Positions 16,257 through 24,663 of a stretch of 62,903 bases of DNA are shown in pieces. The notes below the pieces were generated by a model, which was not told where the DNA came from, ran no database searches, and saw only the letters and a list, made by a program, of their open reading frames with translations. The translations under genes were made by a program, and so were the position numbers. Every line of letters starts with the position of its first letter. Position 1 is the stretch's first letter. This DNA is from Marinobacterium lacunae (GTDB taxonomy: Bacteria; Pseudomonadota; Gammaproteobacteria; Pseudomonadales; Balneatricaceae), in the NCBI RefSeq assembly GCF_000705555.1, contig NZ_JMQN01000053.1, forward strand, positions 1-62,903. Reading direction: 5' to 3'.

Positions 16257-17243
16257 TTATCGCTTTTCGTCGGATAGATAGGAGAATACTTCCGGGTCAT
16301 CATAGACGGGAACATTTTTATCACTTAATAAAGCGCTGATATTATTCTCGTGGATTTCCGCCTGCTGCAAAATCCAGCCAATGAAAACTTGAACCAGTTT
16401 ACGGCTGCGGTGGCGGCTTGGGCACACGATTCGATAAGCCGGAAAACGGATGGCGCCCATCTCGGGTGCGAGGGGGACCAGCATGCCAGACCTGAGTTCG
16501 TCATAGGTGAGGGTGGTGGACTCCAGCACGACCCCGACACCGTTGATAGCCTGTTGAATTGCCATCGATGAGCGGTCAAAGCGAAGCGCGGCGTCCTTGT
16601 TGTTGCGGGTAACACGGTGCCGGGCCAGCCAGTTGTCCCATTGCATGACCGCCTTAACGCTGTCAATGAGCCTGATCTTTTGCAGCATCTCGAGCGGCGA
16701 GCTGCACGAGCGGCGCAACTCATCGCGATAGGCGGGACTGCAGATGGGCAGTATGTAGTCAGAGACGACCTCTTCGCAATGCAAACCGGCCAGCGAGCTG
16801 TGGCCGTAGCGTATGTCCAGGTCTACCACTTCGCGCTCGAAGTTGGAGGGGTCGGGGCTTGCGTCTACACGTAAATCCCACTCTGGGTTCTTTTGGATAA
16901 AATCCGCCAGTTTCGGGCTGAGCCAGCGTATCGCAAAACTTGGAGTCACCCGGATGATGAGCTGGTGGCTCTCGCGGTGGCGTGAGATTAACTGTCGTGC
17001 GTTATGCAAAATACCAAACGCGGAGGTCGCGGCCAGATACAGCTGCTCGCCCTCTGCTGTCAAACTCAGCTGACGTTTCTCGCGTCGGAACAGGCTGATA
17101 CCCAACAGCTCCTCAAGGAGTTTGATCTGCTGGCTTACGGCGGACGGGGATACGTTAAGTTCCTCCGCTGCCCGTGCAACGCGGCCGTTCCGAGCGACGG
17201 ATTCGAAATAAATCATGCCATTGAGGCTGGGATCTCGTGACAT
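16257..17243 (-). CDS. LysR-family (GcvA-like) transcriptional regulator
   Basis: LysR-type regulator, 328 residues, of the same GcvA-like group as the one at 2070. The HTH shows FESVARNGRVARAAEELNV and SPSAVSQQIKLLEELLGISLF. The effector domain has VVDLDIRYGHSSL and FDRSSMAIQQAINGVGVVLE. A C-terminal extension of about 35 residues (ILQQAEIHENN to the end) is longer than usual. It is divergent from the SDR at 17454 over a 210-bp AT-rich intergenic region, so it probably controls module 2. The effector is unknown. Confidence 0.85.
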   Translation of the reverse strand: MSRDPSLNGMIYFESVARNGRVARAAEELNVSPSAVSQQIKLLEELLGISLFRREKRQLSLTAEGEQLYLAATSAFGILHNARQLISRHRESHQLIIRVTPSFAIRWLSPKLADFIQKNPEWDLRVDASPDPSNFEREVVDLDIRYGHSSLAGLHCEEVVSDYILPICSPAYRDELRRSCSSPLEMLQKIRLIDSVKAVMQWDNWLARHRVTRNNKDAALRFDRSSMAIQQAINGVGVVLESTTLTYDELRSGMLVPLAPEMGAIRFPAYRIVCPSRHRSRKLVQVFIGWILQQAEIHENNISALLSDKNVPVYDDPEVFSYLSDEKR

Positions 17244-17453
17244 ATTTCCTGAGCTGTATCTCTGATGACAGCGCCCAGTCTAAGACATTTTTTTGTTAAG
17301 TAGAACTTAAAAGATGCTTACCAGCTTCTGATTGATAATCAAAATGGATAAACGCAACATTAATTCAGTGCCTGGTTGTACTAAATCATTTAATCCTTCA
17401 CCCGCGGGTTAAGGGTATTTAAATTCGACAAAAAATATAAAAGCGAGAACATC

Positions 17454-18206
17454 ATGGGATTACTCGAAGGTAAGTTTGCCATTATCACCGGTGCCGCGTC
17501 TAAAAATGGCCTGGGCAAAGCAACCGCTAAACTGTTCTCTGAGCAGGGTGCGACAGTCGCTATTTTGGATCTTGATTTACAGGCAGCGCAAACGGCAGCG
17601 GCTGATTTGGGTTCTCAACATATTGGCCTGGCATGTGATGTCACTGATAAAGCGAGCTGTCTTTCAGCCGTGAAGACGCTGATCGAGACTTGGGGGCAGG
17701 TCGATATTCTGGTCAACAATGCGGGTATTACTCAGCCGCTGAAAATGTTGGAGATCGAGCCGAAAAACTATGACGTGGTCCTCGACGTAAACCTGCGTGG
17801 CACCCTGTATATGACCCAGGCGCTGATCCCTCATATGCGTGAACGCAAGAGCGGCTCTATCGTCAATATCTCCTCTGTTTCCGCACAGCGAGGCGGCGGC
17901 ATCTTCGGTGGCCCTCATTATTCAGCTGCCAAAGCGGGTGTACTTGGATTGACCAAAGCGTCTGCGCGCGAATTGGCACCCGACAACGTTCGTGTAAACG
18001 CTGTTTGTCCCGGGTTTATCGCCACTGACATTACCGGTGGTTTGCTGACACCCGAGATGCTTGAGTCCATTGTCGCCGGCATCCCAATGGCGCGTGCCGG
18101 AGAGGCGAAAGATGTGGCGGGCTGTTGTCTGTTTCTGGCTTCTGACCTGTCGGCGTATGTCACCGGTTCGGAGGTCGATGTCAACGGTGGCTCCCTGATC
18201 CACTGA
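17454..18206 (+). CDS. SDR-family dehydrogenase (module 2)
   Basis: Short-chain dehydrogenase of 250 residues. Motifs: TGAASKNGLG near residue 13, LDLDL after beta-2 (NAD type), NNAG near 90, catalytic SSVSAQ and HYSAAKAG. It is a close paralogue of the SDR at 5032, down to the shared C-terminal VDVNGGSLIH versus IDVNGGMLIH. It begins the operon divergent from the LysR gene and is followed by a strong terminator. It is expected to act on a polyol or sugar-acid substrate, by inference from the neighbouring transketolase and reductase. Confidence 0.88.
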   Translation: MGLLEGKFAIITGAASKNGLGKATAKLFSEQGATVAILDLDLQAAQTAAADLGSQHIGLACDVTDKASCLSAVKTLIETWGQVDILVNNAGITQPLKMLEIEPKNYDVVLDVNLRGTLYMTQALIPHMRERKSGSIVNISSVSAQRGGGIFGGPHYSAAKAGVLGLTKASARELAPDNVRVNAVCPGFIATDITGGLLTPEMLESIVAGIPMARAGEAKDVAGCCLFLASDLSAYVTGSEVDVNGGSLIH

Positions 18207-18256
18207 CCTGCTCTTTCATAGAGTTCTGTAGCCCCCGCCCAACATGATGGGCATTC

Positions 18257-18285
18257 GGGTTGGAGGTCTCTCCAACCCTATTTTT
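18257..18285 (+). terminator. Rho-independent terminator after SDR (module 2)
   Basis: gggttggag-gtct-ctccaaccc is a perfect 9-bp stem followed by tattttt. It lies 51 nt after the SDR stop and 60 nt before the next gene, so expression of the reductase, transketolase and PEP carboxylase may be reduced or partly independent. Confidence 0.8.
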
Positions 18286-18344
18286 CGACGTGATCCCACG
18301 GGATTCGTCCCGGTATAAACGCCGGATTTTCACAAGGATCCACT

Positions 18345-19301
18345 ATGCAGAAGATCGTCTTTCTCGACAGAGGGACGCTTGGCCCGAGCGTTCACGTCAC
18401 GCGGCCCAAGGTTGCGCACCATTGGACCGAATATGACGCCACTCACCCTGATCAGCTACTTGAGCGGCTGGACGGAGCGAGTGTGGCGATTACCAACAAA
18501 GTACCCCTGCGCGGTCCGTTACTTGAGCAGCTGCCTGCACTGAAACTCATAGTCGTGGCGGCTACCGGATACGATGTGATCGACATGGACTACTGTCGCG
18601 CGCATGGAATCACCGTCTGCAATGTTCGCGGTTACGCGCGTAACACGGTGCCTGAGCATGCGCTGGCTTTGATTTTTGCTCTGCGTCGATCGCTGGTGGG
18701 GTATCGGGAAGATGTCATGGCCGGCGAGTGGCAGAAGTCCGGACAGTTCTGTTTCTTCAATCATCCCATTTCAGATCTCGCCGGTTCTACCCTCGGGATC
18801 ATCGGCAAAGGGGCGCTTGGGCAGGCGTTAGGCACACTGGGTGATGCATTAGGCATGAAGGTTCAGTATGCCGGCTACAAGAATGCCGCCGAGGCGGAGC
18901 CGGGGTTCGTTGACTTCGATGAGTTCCTTCGTACGAGCGACATTATAAGCCTCCATTGCCCACTGACGCCGCAGACCCGTGACCTGTTGGCGTTTGACGA
19001 GTTCAGGAAAATGGCGCGCAAGCCCATCCTGATTAACACCGGCCGGGGAGGGTTGGTGAATGAGGCCGATTGCGTACGCGCCCTCGATGAGGGACTGCTG
19101 GCAGGTATTGGGTTTGACTGCCTTACCTCAGAACCGATGGCCACCGAACATCCGTTTCATGCAATTTTGGGGCGCCCTAACGTGATCGTGACGCCTCACG
19201 TGGCCTGGGCCAGCGCAGAAGCGATGCAGACACTTTGGGATCAGGTGGTTTCCCACATCGACAATTTCGCCGCTGGTGCTCCAACCAACGTACTCAACTG
19301 A
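18345..19301 (+). CDS. hprA: D-2-hydroxyacid dehydrogenase, hydroxypyruvate reductase-like
   Basis: NAD(P)-dependent D-isomer-specific 2-hydroxyacid dehydrogenase, 318 residues, of the glycerate dehydrogenase/hydroxypyruvate reductase type. The Rossmann motif GIIGKGALGQALG is near residue 149. Catalytic residues are visible: Arg in NTGRGGLVNEADC, Glu in GFDCLTSEPM and His in VTPHVAWAS. It likely reduces hydroxypyruvate to D-glycerate, the substrate of the glycerate kinase at 11683. The ATG at 18345 is preceded by caaggatcc, which gives an AGGA site. Glyoxylate or another 2-oxo acid is an alternative substrate. It is followed after 54 nt by the transketolase. Confidence 0.82.
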   Translation: MQKIVFLDRGTLGPSVHVTRPKVAHHWTEYDATHPDQLLERLDGASVAITNKVPLRGPLLEQLPALKLIVVAATGYDVIDMDYCRAHGITVCNVRGYARNTVPEHALALIFALRRSLVGYREDVMAGEWQKSGQFCFFNHPISDLAGSTLGIIGKGALGQALGTLGDALGMKVQYAGYKNAAEAEPGFVDFDEFLRTSDIISLHCPLTPQTRDLLAFDEFRKMARKPILINTGRGGLVNEADCVRALDEGLLAGIGFDCLTSEPMATEHPFHAILGRPNVIVTPHVAWASAEAMQTLWDQVVSHIDNFAAGAPTNVLN

Positions 19302-19355
19302 TTCCGGCGCGGGTGTTTTCAAGCTGCCGCCAGCGCGCCGTAGAGGTCCACAGTG

Positions 19356-21335
19356 ATGAACAAAGAACACAGTAATGCCCTTGCCAACGCTATTCGGATG
19401 CTATCGGTCGACGCAATTGTGCGGGCAGGAGAGGGCCATCAGGGTGTTCCACTTGGCATGGCCGAGATCGCGACAGCCCTGTTCACCCAGCATATGAAGT
19501 TTAACCCGCAGGATCCCACTTGGCCGGATCGAGACCGCTTTGTGCTCTCCAACGGTCATGGATCGATGTTGCTGTATTCGTTGCTGTACCTCACGGGTTA
19601 TGAAGAGGTAACGCTGAATGCGCTGAAAAATTTCCGGGTATTGGGCTCTGTCTGTGCCGGACACCCGGAGTTTGAGCAGAAGGCGGGTATTGAGGTCACA
19701 ACGGGCCTGTTAGGTCAGGGGATTGCCAATGCCATGGGCATGGCCGTGGCCGAAGCTTATCTGCAAGCCCGATTCGGCGCGGAGTTGGTAGACCACTATA
19801 CCTATGCCTTTGTCGGTGATGGCTGTCTGCAGGAGGGGATTGGCCAGGAGATGATTTCACTTGCCGGTCACCTGGAACTGAGCAAACTGATCCTGTTTTG
19901 GGATGACAACCAGATCACCGATGATGGCAGCACGAACCTGTCGATCAGCGAGGATGTGGCAGATCGTTTCCGGGTGGCCCGGTGGCATGTCATTGAGGTT
20001 GACGGTCATGATCCGATGGCAGTATCGAGAGCGATCAGCCAGGCCAAGACGGACTCGCGCCCATCACTGATCGCCTGCCGAACGGTGATTGGACGTGGTA
20101 TCCCACGTGTTCAGGGGCAACGCGGTGGCCACAGTGCGCGCCTGTTCGAAGAGGACGCTCAGGCGACGCGTGATTATCTGAATTGGTCCCATGAGCCTTT
20201 CGACATTCCTGAGGACCTTCTGCAATGCTGGCGTGAAGCCGGGCGTCGTACACGGTCCGACTACGATGGCTGGCAGCAGCGTCTGGAGAGCTTATCCGCC
20301 GAGGAGCGGATGGAGTGGGATCGAGTCCAGGCTGGACAGCTGCCCGAGGGATGGCGTGACGTATTACTGCGCTATAAACGCGATGCAGCGCGGGATGCCG
20401 AGTCGAAAGCGGGTATCTTCGCCTCGGCGGAGATCAACGATCTGCTACGTGAAGTGCTGCCCGAACGTATGGTGGGCTGCGCTGATCTGGAAGCACCGAC
20501 ATCGCACAAGCGCAGTCAGCGCGCATTCACGCGTGAAGACAGGGGCGGTTCTTATATTCACTGCGGTATCCGCGAGCATCTGATGGGCGCGATGGCCAAT
20601 GGAATGGCCGCGCACGGTGGCGTATTGCCGTTGGCAGTGACCTACTTGGCCTTTTCCGACTACGAACGTCCAGCAATGCGCATGGCGGCCTTGATGGGGC
20701 TGCCGGTGCGCTTCGTCTTCAGCCATGACTCGATCGGTGTCGGTCGCAATGGGCCCACCCATCAGCCAGTCGAGATTTTGGCGTCATTGCGGGCGATGCC
20801 CAACATGTTGGTGATGCGCCCGGCCGATGCAATCGAGGCCGCCGAGTGCTGGGAAATCGCTCTGGAACACCGGGCGGGGCCCTGCAGCCTTGTCTTTGCC
20901 AAGCAGGAATTGCCAACGGTATGTGATTCTGCGCTCTCCGAAAATCGGTCGCGCCGTGGTGCCTACATTTTAGAGGAGGCCGCGGCAGGGGCGCGCCAGG
21001 TGACGCTGTTGGCGACGGGCTCAGAGGTCAGCATTGCGCTGGAGGCGCGCCGTCTGCTGGAGCAGGAGGGGATAGCAACAGCGGTGGTTTCAATGCCGTG
21101 CTGGGAGCTGTTCGAGCTTCAGGACAGCGACTACAAACAACAGGTACTGGGCGCTGATACGGTACGGGTTGGTGTTGAGGCGGCGCTACGTTTTGGCTGG
21201 GACCAGTATCTGGGGACTCGGGGTGGGTTCGTCGGTATGACCGGGTTCGGTCTTTCGGGGGGCGTCGAAGAGTTGTATCAGCATTTCGGCATCACCCCAT
21301 TGTCTATCGCTGCAACGGCCAAAGCGTTGCTGTAA
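19356..21335 (+). CDS. Full-length transketolase with atypical substrate-binding residues
   Basis: Single-chain transketolase, 659 residues, ThDP-dependent. Conserved parts: GHQGVPLGMAEI near residue 28, SNGHGSMLLYS, AGHPEFEQKAGIEVTTG, the ThDP motif GDGCLQEGIGQE, a His in GGHSARL, CGIREH with the catalytic Glu, and FSHDSIGV. Compared from memory with E. coli TktA, three positions look changed. Asp469 of GEDGPTHQP is Asn here (GRNGPTHQP); Arg520 of LSRQN is Lys (FAKQE); and Arg358 has no clear equivalent (RDAESKAG). These residues contact the acceptor hydroxyl and the sugar phosphate in TktA, so an unphosphorylated substrate is plausible. The ATG at 19356 follows AGAGG; a GTG one codon earlier is possible. 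It is the second transketolase in this region. Confidence 0.88.
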   Translation: MNKEHSNALANAIRMLSVDAIVRAGEGHQGVPLGMAEIATALFTQHMKFNPQDPTWPDRDRFVLSNGHGSMLLYSLLYLTGYEEVTLNALKNFRVLGSVCAGHPEFEQKAGIEVTTGLLGQGIANAMGMAVAEAYLQARFGAELVDHYTYAFVGDGCLQEGIGQEMISLAGHLELSKLILFWDDNQITDDGSTNLSISEDVADRFRVARWHVIEVDGHDPMAVSRAISQAKTDSRPSLIACRTVIGRGIPRVQGQRGGHSARLFEEDAQATRDYLNWSHEPFDIPEDLLQCWREAGRRTRSDYDGWQQRLESLSAEERMEWDRVQAGQLPEGWRDVLLRYKRDAARDAESKAGIFASAEINDLLREVLPERMVGCADLEAPTSHKRSQRAFTREDRGGSYIHCGIREHLMGAMANGMAAHGGVLPLAVTYLAFSDYERPAMRMAALMGLPVRFVFSHDSIGVGRNGPTHQPVEILASLRAMPNMLVMRPADAIEAAECWEIALEHRAGPCSLVFAKQELPTVCDSALSENRSRRGAYILEEAAAGARQVTLLATGSEVSIALEARRLLEQEGIATAVVSMPCWELFELQDSDYKQQVLGADTVRVGVEAALRFGWDQYLGTRGGFVGMTGFGLSGGVEELYQHFGITPLSIAATAKALL

Positions 21336-21455
21336 CGGGCATCAATCGATTCAGGGTATGGAGCCCGGTCGACGCTGCTGTCGGCAGCATCGGTCCAAGA
21401 CCGAAGGCTGGTCTCTGCCAATACAACGCCATCAGTGCTTGGGTGTGAAAATACG

Positions 21456-24092
21456 ATGAATAACGTTGTCCACGATCTCAAGGCTCCGCTGCGAGATAAT
21501 GTGCGTCTCCTGGGGCACCTGCTCGGGAACACTATTCGACGTGACTGCGGAGAAGAGTTCTTCGCCAAAGTTGAAACGATTCGAAACCTTTCCAAGGATG
21601 CACGCAAGGGCAAAGCACGTAAGGAAGACCTGATCGGTGCGCTGAAAGCGCTGAAGGAGGAGGAGCTGGTCCCGATGGCTAGGGCTTTCAGTCAGTTTCT
21701 GAATCTGGCTAACCTGGCTGAAGAGCACCACCGCGTGCGCCGTCGCAGCAGCCTGGTGGTTTCCAAGCCTGACCCCCATGCGCTCGAGCAGGTTTTGGAC
21801 CATACCCTTGCTCAGGGGATCGATGCCGACACACTGGTCAGGAAAGCCGCTGAATTGCAGGTTGAACTGGTGTTGACCGCTCATCCAACCGAGGTGAATC
21901 GCCGCACGTTTATCCAAAAATATGACGCGATGGCTGCGAAGCTGGCGGCTCTTGATCATGAACACCCGCTCAGTCATCGCTATCAGGATATGGAAGACCG
22001 GCTGCAGCAGTTGATCAGCCAGGCGTGGCACACCAACGAGATCCGCACAGAGCGACCAACACCGGTAGACGAAGCCAAGTGGGGGTTCGCGGTCATCGAG
22101 AGTTCCCTGTGGCACGCGCTACCTGTTTTTCTGCGTAATTTCGATCGTGAGTTGGAACGGGTCTCCGGGCAACGTTTGCCCTGGTCAGCAGCGCCGATTC
22201 GCTTTGCCTCCTGGATGGGAGGGGATCGAGATGGCAATCCTAATGTGACCGCGAAGGTTACCGAAGAGGTGTTGATGCTCTCCCGATGGATGGCAGCGGA
22301 TCTCTTTCTTAAAGATGTGGAGAAACTGAGTCAGGCGTTGTCGATGAGCCGTGCCAGTGATGAACTACTGAGTGCTGTGAATCAGAGCGCAGAACCCTAC
22401 CGCGAACTGCTGCGCGAAGTGCGCCGCAAGTTAACGAATACTCGGCAGTGGGCCGAGAATTGCATTCGCCAAGGTTGGCACCCATTGGAAGAGGGGTACC
22501 TCAGTAACGAGGCGCTGCTCGAACCGCTCTTACTGTGTGACCGCAGCTTGCGAATGGTGGGTATGGAGGAGATTGCCGATGGCAACCTGCGCAATACCCT
22601 GCGTCGTGTCTCCGCCTTCGGCTTGACGCTGACCCGGCTCGATATCCGGCAGAACGCGGAACGTCATGCCGAGGTGCTTGCCGAGCTGACCGCTCATTAT
22701 GGCTGGGGGGATTACCTGGACTGGAGTGAAACCCAGAAGCAGACGTTCCTATTAAAGGAACTTGAAAACCGGCGTCCTTTACTGCCCGGCGATTGGCAAC
22801 CCAGCGCAAACGTACAAGAGGTTCTCGATACCTGTGCGGTGGTCGCCCGCCAAAACCCCGAGGCGCTTGGCAGCTATGTGATCTCCATGGCCAGCCAACC
22901 ATCCGATGTGTTGGCCGTCATACTGTTGCTGAAGGAGCAGGGTGTCCGCTTCCCGATGCGGGTTGTGCCACTGTTTGAGACGCTGGCCGATCTGGATAAT
23001 GCACCCGGATGTATGGCTGCGTTGCTGGATTTTGAATGGTATCGGCGTTACTGCGGTAACCAGCAGGAGGTGATGATCGGTTACTCCGATTCGTCTAAGG
23101 ATGCCGGCACCTTGGCTGCGTCCTGGGGCCAGTATCGGGCACAGGAGGCGCTGACCCAGCTCTGCAATGAGCGGGGCATAAAGCTGACGCTGTTTCACGG
23201 CCGCGGCGGCACGGTCGGTCGCGGTGGTGGTCCCAGTCACAGCGCTATCCTCAGCCAACCTCCGCACTCGGTAAATGGCACGCTACGCGTGACCGAGCAG
23301 GGTGAGATGATTCGCTTGAAGTTTGGTATGCCTGAAATCGCAGTCCGAAGTCTCGAGCTGTATGCCAGTTCTGTGTTGCAGGCCAGCCTGGCACCTGCGG
23401 CGGAGCCGAAGCCGGAGTGGCGAGCCTTGGTGACCCGAATGGCAGGAGAGGCGCACCGTATCTATCGCTCACTCGTGCGCGAAAATGAACAGTTTGTCCC
23501 CTACTTTCGCCAGATTACGCCGGAACAGGAGTTGGCCAAGTTGCCGTTGGGTAGCCGACCGGCCAAGCGTAAAGCGGATGGCGGTGTAGAGAGTTTACGG
23601 GCCATTCCGTGGATCTTTGCGTGGACCCAGATCAGGCTGATGTTGCCCGCATGGCTTGGCAGCGCGGCGATTGAGAATGCGCTCGATAGCGAGGATGCAC
23701 ACACCCTGCTGGAGATGCGCGAACAGTGGCCTTTTTTCCGCACCTACACGGACATGCTTGAGATGGTGCTGGCCAAGTCGGAGCCGGATATCGCGGCGTA
23801 CTATGAGCAGCGACTTGTGGATCCTGACCTGTACTCGTTGGGTGCTGAACTGCGTCATCGTCTTTGCAACGCCCAGGCGATGATCAAGCGACTGACCGGA
23901 ACCGGTGAACTACTGCACAACAACCCGATGGTGCGCCAGGCTATTGATGTGCGCAATCCCTACATCGATCCGCTGCATTACCTGCAGGCTGAATTGCTAT
24001 ACCGGGATCGACATGCGCCTAATAAGGTGGTGGAGCAAGCACTCATGGTGACGATGACAGGTATAGCCGCAGGCATGAGGAATACGGGTTAA
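21456..24092 (+). CDS. ppc: Phosphoenolpyruvate carboxylase
   Basis: Carboxylates PEP with bicarbonate to oxaloacetate, feeding the TCA cycle; cytosolic homotetramer. At 878 residues it has the full bacterial length. Motifs: the catalytic His in VLTAHPTEVNRRTF, WMGGDRDGNPNVT, the glycine loop FHGRGGTVGRGGGPSH, TEQGEMIRLKFG, and the invariant C-terminal GIAAGMRNTG. The ATG at 21456 is preferred; a GTG at 21435 would add 7 residues. It is 120 nt downstream of the transketolase on the same strand and is followed by a terminator. It may be a housekeeping gene, but its position fits an anaplerotic role for PEP made from glycerate. Confidence 0.95.
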   Translation: MNNVVHDLKAPLRDNVRLLGHLLGNTIRRDCGEEFFAKVETIRNLSKDARKGKARKEDLIGALKALKEEELVPMARAFSQFLNLANLAEEHHRVRRRSSLVVSKPDPHALEQVLDHTLAQGIDADTLVRKAAELQVELVLTAHPTEVNRRTFIQKYDAMAAKLAALDHEHPLSHRYQDMEDRLQQLISQAWHTNEIRTERPTPVDEAKWGFAVIESSLWHALPVFLRNFDRELERVSGQRLPWSAAPIRFASWMGGDRDGNPNVTAKVTEEVLMLSRWMAADLFLKDVEKLSQALSMSRASDELLSAVNQSAEPYRELLREVRRKLTNTRQWAENCIRQGWHPLEEGYLSNEALLEPLLLCDRSLRMVGMEEIADGNLRNTLRRVSAFGLTLTRLDIRQNAERHAEVLAELTAHYGWGDYLDWSETQKQTFLLKELENRRPLLPGDWQPSANVQEVLDTCAVVARQNPEALGSYVISMASQPSDVLAVILLLKEQGVRFPMRVVPLFETLADLDNAPGCMAALLDFEWYRRYCGNQQEVMIGYSDSSKDAGTLAASWGQYRAQEALTQLCNERGIKLTLFHGRGGTVGRGGGPSHSAILSQPPHSVNGTLRVTEQGEMIRLKFGMPEIAVRSLELYASSVLQASLAPAAEPKPEWRALVTRMAGEAHRIYRSLVRENEQFVPYFRQITPEQELAKLPLGSRPAKRKADGGVESLRAIPWIFAWTQIRLMLPAWLGSAAIENALDSEDAHTLLEMREQWPFFRTYTDMLEMVLAKSEPDIAAYYEQRLVDPDLYSLGAELRHRLCNAQAMIKRLTGTGELLHNNPMVRQAIDVRNPYIDPLHYLQAELLYRDRHAPNKVVEQALMVTMTGIAAGMRNTG

Positions 24093-24120
24093 CGCGCAGG
24101 GGCTGTGAAACTGCGGTATT

Positions 24121-24144
24121 GCCTACCTCAGTCGTAGGCGTTTT
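24121..24144 (+). terminator. Rho-independent terminator of ppc
   Basis: gcctac-ctcagtc-gtaggc forms a 6-bp stem followed by gtttt, 28 nt after the ppc stop. It closes the catabolic region. Confidence 0.6.
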
Positions 24145-24230
24145 AAACGAACGTCGGTGGTGCCGTCCATTGAATTACGCAGCTTACCAACCTAGAATCG
24201 AAAGCAACTCTGACAAAACCGTTGTGGCTG

Positions 24231-24587
24231 ATGACTCAAACGATCCGCACAACACTGGCGTTAATGCTGGTGCTGCTCTTTAACCTGCAGGCTTTGTCAG
24301 CGGCGCACAGCGCGGTGTCGAGCAGCGAGGCAGTCTGGCAGCATTGGCAATATCACAATGCGCACGACCATCATGTTCACCCTGACGATGCCTCCTCCGC
24401 GCAGTTGGAACATGACAATCTGGAAAGTATGCTGCATGCCGATTTGAGTCATGCGGGTATAGCCGGTCTGGTTCTCGCTTTACCGATATCGGACAGCGCG
24501 AAAATCCCATCAATTCCGATTATTCAGATTCCCCATCGGCATGATGCCCCTCACCTCGGCGTCGATACGCCGCCTCCCATCGTTTGA
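24231..24587 (+). CDS. Exported His-rich small protein of unknown function
   Basis: A 118-residue protein with a signal peptide (LALMLVLLFNLQALSAAHS) and a mature part with many His, notably HWQYHNAHDHHVHPDD and IPHRHDAPHLG. The His clusters suggest periplasmic binding of copper or another divalent metal, as in small CzcI/CopI-like proteins, but I do not recognise a family. The ATG at 24231 is chosen; a TTG at 24222 would add three residues. It precedes a Met-rich cytochrome c' and the copper genes at 26412-30065, which fits a metal-handling role. Confidence 0.6.
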   Translation: MTQTIRTTLALMLVLLFNLQALSAAHSAVSSSEAVWQHWQYHNAHDHHVHPDDASSAQLEHDNLESMLHADLSHAGIAGLVLALPISDSAKIPSIPIIQIPHRHDAPHLGVDTPPPIV

Positions 24588-24663
24588 TTCACACCTCTTA
24601 TCATTTAACTGTAGTGTCGCGTATTCACCGCGCGTGTATTTTTTGAGTTCTTAGGGGATAGAT

